Position numbers and translations under genes: made by a program | Shown: piece by piece, positions 59,014-64,000 of the stretch | How the letters are laid out: each line of letters starts with the position of its first letter | Position numbering within the stretch: the stretch's first letter is position 1 | Origin: a virus | DNA length: 64,000 nt | Direction: 5' to 3' (one strand) | IMG/VR virus record: IMGVR_UViG_3300028840_004242 | Location: 1 to 64,000 of that record | The notes under the pieces: model-generated | The model's input: the letters and a program-made list of their open reading frames with translations, nothing else | What the model was told of the DNA's origin: nothing | The model's database searches: none

Positions 59014-59214
59014 TTAATAAGCATCAACGTATTCACACATTATAGACAATGCTTCATCATAACTGCCACTATGAAAAATTCTATCTACCATCTCCTTAGC
59101 CTCATCATTAAGGCCTTCCTTTCTAAGGGCTTTCTGGCAGATTCCCATAAGGTTGAATACATTACCATTTTCTCCAACGAGTTTTACTTTTGGTTTCTTT
59201 TTCTTTTCGTTCAT
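59014..59214 (-). CDS. Small hypothetical protein
   Basis: 66 residues. KPKVKLVGENGNVFNLMGICQKALRK then SGSYDEALSIMCEYVD. I recall similar small proteins in other phages; function unknown. Overlaps FolE (ATGA). Confidence 0.6.
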   Translation of the reverse strand: MNEKKKKPKVKLVGENGNVFNLMGICQKALRKEGLNDEAKEMVDRIFHSGSYDEALSIMCEYVDAY

Positions 59215-59798
59215 TCTATCATCCCCTGCATCATTGAAAGTTTGATTAAGTCCATTGCTTCCGCTCTTGCTTTTGCATCCTTTTTAAGAACTCCAGATAA
59301 AGAAGAGGTTATCATTCCTGCTCCTCCACTCTGCTTTACTCCTCTGCATCTCATACAGCTATGAATAGCTCGCATTACGAGTATAGTTCCTTTAGGTTCA
59401 ATTTGTTTGTCAAATTCTTTAATGCAGTTCATACATAGGAATTCTTGAAGATTAGGGCAAGCACTATAATGCTCTATAAGGCGTGAGGGTTTAGAGGCAC
59501 CTATAACAAATTTATCTGGAATATATCCCATCCAAGCGTATCCCTCAAAAGGTAAGAAATGATGACTACACCAACTTACGAAGTGTATTCTATCTAACAT
59601 TATTAGCTCTTGAATGTTTTCTTCGTTTGGAAACTTGGTGAGTTTTGGTTTACATTCCATTTTAGCATTCCTGAAAATATGACGATACATTTTTGCCATA
59701 CGTTCAGGGGTGCCAACAAGGTTGGGGTCATCTAACGACAACCCCAACCCTTGTTCGATGATCAGCTTGAAACAATCCTTGATAAGTCTTTCATTCAT
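59211..59798 (-). CDS. folE: GTP cyclohydrolase I
   Basis: 195 residues. FVSWCSHHFLPFEG with C77 and H80, and HSCMRCRGVKQ with C148 as zinc ligands; GMITSSLSGV at the end. First step from GTP to 7-deazaguanine precursors. Standard length for the catalytic domain. Confidence 0.9.
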   Translation of the reverse strand: MNERLIKDCFKLIIEQGLGLSLDDPNLVGTPERMAKMYRHIFRNAKMECKPKLTKFPNEENIQELIMLDRIHFVSWCSHHFLPFEGYAWMGYIPDKFVIGASKPSRLIEHYSACPNLQEFLCMNCIKEFDKQIEPKGTILVMRAIHSCMRCRGVKQSGGAGMITSSLSGVLKKDAKARAEAMDLIKLSMMQGMIE

Positions 59799-59801
59799 GA
59801 A

Positions 59802-60311
59802 TTATTCCTTCGCTTCTCCTTTGGCAGGTGTAGCCTCCCCACCTTCTTCCTTTTCGATCCTCTTTTTGGCAATGCGAATGTAGATGTCGATTCGCTTTTT
59901 GATGAAATCAGCGTCTTTCTGATCCCGCTTGTGATACCTTTCAGTGAATGCCTTAGCGATTTCATTTTCAGATTTGCCAGCTTTGACCATGTCGTAGGCT
60001 AACTGCTCATTAGAAGGTCCTTCCCGTTTAGGTCCTTTCTTCTTGGCAGCTTCCATCGCGGCAATCTCTTCAGGGCTAGGATCTTTCCCTTCGACAATGC
60101 TGTTATAGAATTCCACGACGGAATCCGGCAGCTTCTTTTCTTCCTCACTGCCTTCTGGAATGCTATCTACGGCCTTGAGAAAACTGTCGACCATGACCTC
60201 TTTCTTAATGCCTACGGTCTTCAACTTCTCTTCCAGAACACCGGTTGCATTGAGAGCACCAATCTGCTCTCTCAGCTCTTTTGCGTTTACAAATTGCGGA
60301 CTTAATGCCAT
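59802..60311 (-). CDS. Hypothetical protein, leading gene after promoter region
   Basis: 169 residues, highly charged. Strong RBS AAGGAGG before ATG. C-terminal half has KREGPSNEQLAYDMVKAGKS and a helical tail, ending in a Glu/Lys/Ala stretch. Possibly abundant; function unknown. Confidence 0.6.
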   Translation of the reverse strand: MALSPQFVNAKELREQIGALNATGVLEEKLKTVGIKKEVMVDSFLKAVDSIPEGSEEEKKLPDSVVEFYNSIVEGKDPSPEEIAAMEAAKKKGPKREGPSNEQLAYDMVKAGKSENEIAKAFTERYHKRDQKDADFIKKRIDIYIRIAKKRIEKEEGGEATPAKGEAKE

Positions 60312-60375
60312 AATGTGTTACCTCCTTGTGTGATATTTGAGCTCTCGCCCAGTTAGTTATTCAGCCTTTCAGCTA

Positions 60376-60392
60376 ATTATAGCTACATTATA
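60376..60392 (-). promoter_or_regulatory. Probable promoter with two TATAAT boxes
   Basis: Two TATAAT hexamers reading leftward (60387-60392 and 60376-60381). A TTATAA lies 18 bases upstream of the first, a weak minus-35. In the 132-base gap, the largest on this strand. Confidence 0.45.
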
Positions 60393-60443
60393 GAACGTTT
60401 CCATTGGTGTTTATAAACTTTTTGATGATATTTTTTAGGCAGT

Positions 60444-61100
60444 TTACCTAGGTTCTGGAAGTTTCACCAATTTGTGCAACTGAAGGCTGAGCTGTACGTC
60501 CCAAATATTGTCTTCCAGCATCCAATAGTATAGAGCAGCAGGTTCTAACCTATCCAGGACTGGAGAGAAAGCGCACCTTGCCTTGGAATTTCTCTGTTTC
60601 AGTCTCCTATAAGCTCTTTTTGCCTCTTGATAGTCACTCTCGTCTGATATCACAAATTTAACCACGTCATTTTGGGAAAACACGTTAGTATTAGCCCATT
60701 GAAAAACATCACCTACTCCTGCACCAGGCAGCTTATAGTCTACCACATAGCAATCCACGGTGCAGAGCTGCCGTGGGGGTAGAGCGTAGGCTCCATTTGT
60801 TTCTACCGTAACGTGGAATCCTTTAGTTCTAACCAGTGAGATAAACTGAAGCAATTCTTCCCCTTGCTCTAGTGGCTCACCCCCTGTGATCAACAAATAG
60901 GGACCTTTATACTTCTCCACTCTTTCTATTAACCTAAAAATGTCCATTTCCTTGCCTACTCTAGGATCTTGGGCATACTTTGTATCACAGTAGTTACAAC
61001 CTAAGCTACACCCAGCAGTTCGTACGAATGTTGCCCAACTACCCTGTCCACGGCAATTTGCCTCCCCGTGTATGCTGGAGAAAATGCTGTAAATCTTCAT
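60444..61100 (-). CDS. queE: 7-carboxy-7-deazaguanine synthase
   Basis: 218 residues. GCSLGCNYCDT with C31, C35, C38 (radical-SAM CxxxCxxC), TFVRTAGC, TGGEPLEQG. RBS GGAGG six bases before ATG 61100. Overlaps the QueD end by 62 bases. Confidence 0.9.
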   Translation of the reverse strand: MKIYSIFSSIHGEANCRGQGSWATFVRTAGCSLGCNYCDTKYAQDPRVGKEMDIFRLIERVEKYKGPYLLITGGEPLEQGEELLQFISLVRTKGFHVTVETNGAYALPPRQLCTVDCYVVDYKLPGAGVGDVFQWANTNVFSQNDVVKFVISDESDYQEAKRAYRRLKQRNSKARCAFSPVLDRLEPAALYYWMLEDNIWDVQLSLQLHKLVKLPEPR

Positions 61101-61470
61101 GACGTACCTCCACGTAACTGGTTGGTGTTTCCCACAGCCTTACTTTTGAAATACCTCTATCCTCTTCCTCTTCAAAGTATTTATCTAGCTCATAAAATAT
61201 CTTAAAGGCTATGATTTCTGCTGTGGGATTCTCAAATATATCATTTAGGTAAGAATGATCAAGGTTGTTAAGAACAACCTCTTCTACTAAATCTTTTAGA
61301 TCTTTAAAGTCAATAACCATTCCTTCTATTGTGCTTCTTTCATTCGTAACTACAGGTCCATATGCTTCTACCTCCAACTTATAGGTATGACCATGTAGCT
61401 TATTACAGTCCCCACGATACTTAGGTAGTTGATGAGCTGCATCAAATGTAAATGTCTTTCCTACTATCAT
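61039..61470 (-). CDS. queD: 6-carboxytetrahydropterin synthase
   Basis: 143 residues. FDAAHQLPKYRGDCNKLHGHTY gives zinc His13, His26, His28 and catalytic Cys22; LDHSYLND and PTAEIIAFKIF as in family. The last 20 residues may be shaped by the QueE overlap. Confidence 0.9.
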   Translation of the reverse strand: MIVGKTFTFDAAHQLPKYRGDCNKLHGHTYKLEVEAYGPVVTNERSTIEGMVIDFKDLKDLVEEVVLNNLDHSYLNDIFENPTAEIIAFKIFYELDKYFEEEEDRGISKVRLWETPTSYVEVRHEDLQHFLQHTRGGKLPWTG

Positions 61471-61724
61471 TTAGTTACCTCCCTTTTACTTAGGTCTATA
61501 TGAATAATTCCTTCTCTAGTATAAACGTAAATGCTCGGATCTACAGGAACCCAACGTATAGTTAAATCATCTGTTACTTTGTAGTCTTCCACCTTACCGT
61601 GCATGTGTTTTCTAACATATTCCCATTTCCATTGATTTATTTTGTAGCTATAAACATATAAAAAGAACAGGAGTACTAATAAGATTGTAGTTATTGTTAG
61701 ATAAATCTTTGAACGGTCATCCAT
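61467..61724 (-). CDS. Small membrane protein
   Basis: 85 residues; TM near the N-terminus (IYLTITTILLVLLFFLYVYSY), then a beta-rich soluble part. Overlaps QueD (ATGA). Function unknown. Confidence 0.55.
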   Translation of the reverse strand: MDDRSKIYLTITTILLVLLFFLYVYSYKINQWKWEYVRKHMHGKVEDYKVTDDLTIRWVPVDPSIYVYTREGIIHIDLSKREVTK

Positions 61725-61725
61725 T

Positions 61726-63252
61726 TTAATCTCCTCTCACTTTATCAAGTGCGGCATCCAGGTAAGGTTGCCCGAGATCTAATTGTTGAAGAACCTTGAT
61801 AGTCATCGTTTCGTCAAATTGTTTGTGCCTATGTGCTATCACTCCAAAGCGCATTATATTTTTTCTCTTCTCGAAGTCTTTTTGATTAAGAACCGCCATT
61901 AAGTTTACGTGTGCTAACTTCCTGATATCTTCACCTGTGTTTTTTTGTCTAACATATGTCTTTTCCATTGAGTCTCTATTTGCCTGTGTAGCCGTGGCAA
62001 CTAAACAGCCCCGCTCCTGTGCTAGGCTCTTTGCTGTCATCCAGGTATCGTTTATAGCTTCACGACCAACCAGCTTAGGATTTTCTGGACCCAAAATGTC
62101 CATATAGTCTATCAGTATAACGTCAGGTATAAAATCCTCTGTATATTCCAGCAAGTCAAGATCCCTCTTTATATCTCCTATGTTGGCAGTCTTTATGGGA
62201 TAGCTTATAGTTCTAAGCAAATTGTTTCCATACATCATCATAAAAGATTTGGTAGCCTTTTTAACCTTAGCTACTGACATGGTGGGAACCTCTTGCTCTT
62301 CATACCAAGGTTCAGGATCAAAGAATCCCAATTTATTGTCAAGGCAGTAAGTACAAACTGTCCAATCTAAGTTAGGACTGTAAGGTGATAATTTGCCTTC
62401 ATCATTTATTAGTGAACCAGAACCCCTACGCTCTTTCATGTCACAGGTGCCCTGCTGGTTCTTAAGGCAGTCAAATATGGGAAAACGGTAGATGTTTTTT
62501 TCTTCGGTAGATAGGGCGGTAAGTCGTTGATAGGACCTTATAGACGTTTCCTCTTTTGACATCTCTAATGAAATGGAAGCTACCTTCAGCCTGTTATACA
62601 AGGCAGCGAATTTTATCTCTTCCAACCACCAAGTCTTTCCCCGCTTCATAGGACCCATAAGGGATATTAGCCAAGTTCTTTTAAGAGGACCTAATATCTG
62701 TCCTAGCCTACCTGGCATTTTAAACAAGTATTCTTCATCACGAATCATCACTTGTTCTATTTGTTGGATATCAAAAGGATTTATCCATTCTGATGTAGTT
62801 TTACTGACCTTCCTAAAGTTAGAAATTTCTATCTCAGCCTCCTCAACTTTACCAAGGTCAATTAAGTTCATCAGTTTGTCTTTGTGGTCTATTATGGATC
62901 TTTTCTTTAGATATTTTAAACAGCGCCTCTCTAAATATTCCTCATTGAAACTCTCCATTTCTTCATAATAACCACTCAGTCCTGCAATAAATTCTCCTAC
63001 CAGCTTCTGCTCTTCTTCCTCCAGTTCCTCCTTCTCTACTTCATAGATTTTCTGTATATTGTGTCCAGGTGCATCTTCAAATTCTTTGTAATAATCTCTC
63101 ACCCATTTGTACACCCTTTTACTGTACTTACTTTGTAGGTAATGGGACTGTATCATAGGAAGGAAGGTTTGACAGAACCTTTTACTGATAATCAGACCTA
63201 TCATTAAGTTCTTCTCATCAGCTGTGTCTATTTTGACTCGTCTGCGGATCAA
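61726..63252 (-). CDS. DnaB-like replicative helicase with zinc insertion
   Basis: 508 residues. Walker A GPMKRGKT at 200-207, VILIDYMD (Walker B 378-385), ATATQANR as sensor. A zinc-type insertion with C262, C270, C300, C303 between these. N-terminal helical domain 1-150. No primase domain seen. Confidence 0.85.
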   Translation of the reverse strand: MIRRRVKIDTADEKNLMIGLIISKRFCQTFLPMIQSHYLQSKYSKRVYKWVRDYYKEFEDAPGHNIQKIYEVEKEELEEEEQKLVGEFIAGLSGYYEEMESFNEEYLERRCLKYLKKRSIIDHKDKLMNLIDLGKVEEAEIEISNFRKVSKTTSEWINPFDIQQIEQVMIRDEEYLFKMPGRLGQILGPLKRTWLISLMGPMKRGKTWWLEEIKFAALYNRLKVASISLEMSKEETSIRSYQRLTALSTEEKNIYRFPIFDCLKNQQGTCDMKERRGSGSLINDEGKLSPYSPNLDWTVCTYCLDNKLGFFDPEPWYEEQEVPTMSVAKVKKATKSFMMMYGNNLLRTISYPIKTANIGDIKRDLDLLEYTEDFIPDVILIDYMDILGPENPKLVGREAINDTWMTAKSLAQERGCLVATATQANRDSMEKTYVRQKNTGEDIRKLAHVNLMAVLNQKDFEKRKNIMRFGVIAHRHKQFDETMTIKVLQQLDLGQPYLDAALDKVRGD

Positions 63253-64000
63253 AAATCCCTCCTGTCCTCAATAATACTATTAGAGTAGAGGAAAGCTGGT
63301 AACCTTTTGTCAAACATCGTATCGCTGCTGAACCACCCAGGCGTCAATTTATGGAGATCTCCATTCACGCTTTGCTCTAACGCTTCGGTTACCAGCTCTC
63401 CAAATTGTAGCAAGCTATAAATGCCTGCCCCTCTTAACTCCATCTTATCTTCGTGCTCTTTATAGAATTCTGCTGTTCGCTCTGCAGCGCGGACAAAATG
63501 GTTCATATCGTACTGGCTGAGGCCATTTTTAGGTTTTATACCTCCGAGCACTTTATCTAGATAGAAATTGGCGTAGTACTTAGTTAGATTGGGATATTTA
63601 TCTTCTGGATGCTCTTGTTGTTCTATTTTCTTAGGAGGTTCTAAATATTCCTCTAGGTAGGACCTGCTGGAATGTTTACTGTAGACATAATAAGCGAGAG
63701 GTATTTTAGTGAGCGATTTCTTGTATTTACTTTCAGGTGGATGGTAATGAGGATGAGTAGCTGCCAGGTGAAAGTTAGTTATAGACTTTATGATTTCTTC
63801 CTTATTAAATTTCCTTCCTTCAGCACAGGATAGGGAACCTCTCATAGCTCTTTTTACCTGTCTTATGTTTTCATTATAGGTCTTAGTTCCTGGTTGAGCA
63901 TTATGCAGTCCTAATGTGTTCCAAAAGTTAATAATTTCCTCTACCACCTTAGGGCAAGAGATAGGTGTGATTTCTTTTCTCTGTCTTTTAGGTTTTATAG
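63249..64000 (-). CDS. Probable replication-associated protein (partial, runs off window)
   Basis: The frame stays open to base 64000, so the 232-residue part starting at GTG 63947 is only a fragment. EEIINFWNTLGLHNAQPGTKTY and KRAMRG...FNKEEI resemble phage replication-initiation or helicase-loader regions; adjacency to DnaB-like helicase supports this. No clear motif. Confidence 0.5.
   Translation of the reverse strand, partial: IKPKRQRKEITPISCPKVVEEIINFWNTLGLHNAQPGTKTYNENIRQVKRAMRGSLSCAEGRKFNKEEIIKSITNFHLAATHPHYHPPESKYKKSLTKIPLAYYVYSKHSSRSYLEEYLEPPKKIEQQEHPEDKYPNLTKYYANFYLDKVLGGIKPKNGLSQYDMNHFVRAAERTAEFYKEHEDKMELRGAGIYSLLQFGELVTEALEQSVNGDLHKLTPGWFSSDTMFDKRLPAFLYSNSIIEDRRDF

Overview
This window is part of the genome of a large tailed bacteriophage with a lambda-like, long non-contractile (siphovirus) tail. 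The host cannot be named from the sequence. Strong AGGAGG ribosome-binding sites, ATGA and TAATG gene overlaps, signal-peptide lipoprotein-like lysis genes and very compact coding all point to a bacterial host. No rRNA, tRNA, integrase or CRISPR array was seen. Terminase, portal and endolysin genes are not in the window, so it is an internal fragment of a bigger genome.

Layout. Bases 1-38450 are transcribed rightward and hold the virion genes: end of a head decoration protein, major capsid protein, head-tail connectors, tail terminator, tail tube, a G/GT tail-chaperone pair with the lambda slippery heptamer, a 1453-residue tape measure, tail tip/hub, and several fibre or adhesin genes. The fibre genes flank a glycan-modification cassette (19311-28543) with six glycosyltransferase-like genes, three methyltransferase-like genes and two sulfotransferase-like genes. 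A lysis-type cassette follows (37504-38450). At about 38470 transcription switches: 38491-64000 is leftward and carries DNA metabolism (split Rad50/SbcC with Mre11/SbcD, RuvC-like resolvase, FEN exonuclease, RecA, gp32-type SSB, clamp loader, DnaQ exonuclease, UDG-fused PolA, sliding clamp, DnaB-like helicase) and a 7-deazaguanine DNA-modification set (DpdA-like transglycosylase, FolE, QueE, QueD) with an embedded glycosyltransferase, radical-SAM enzyme and T-fold protein.

The most striking theme is a mucin-like virion. Two fibre genes contain long Ser/Thr/Tyr-only tracts (one of about 1200 residues). Three abundant structural proteins (capsid, connector, tail tube) end in a short poly-Thr tag closed by tandem stop codons. 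Between the two Ser/Thr-rich fibres lies the glycosyltransferase, methyltransferase and sulfotransferase cassette, including one GT with the DxH and GGEN motifs of polypeptide GalNAc-transferases. I infer, but cannot prove here, that the phage O-glycosylates and possibly sulfates its own virion. Other notable points are a family of four small MKIYFAG-type proteins interleaved with replication genes, a conserved 24-bp intergenic element oriented with transcription at three operon starts, and several genes of 44-54 codons.
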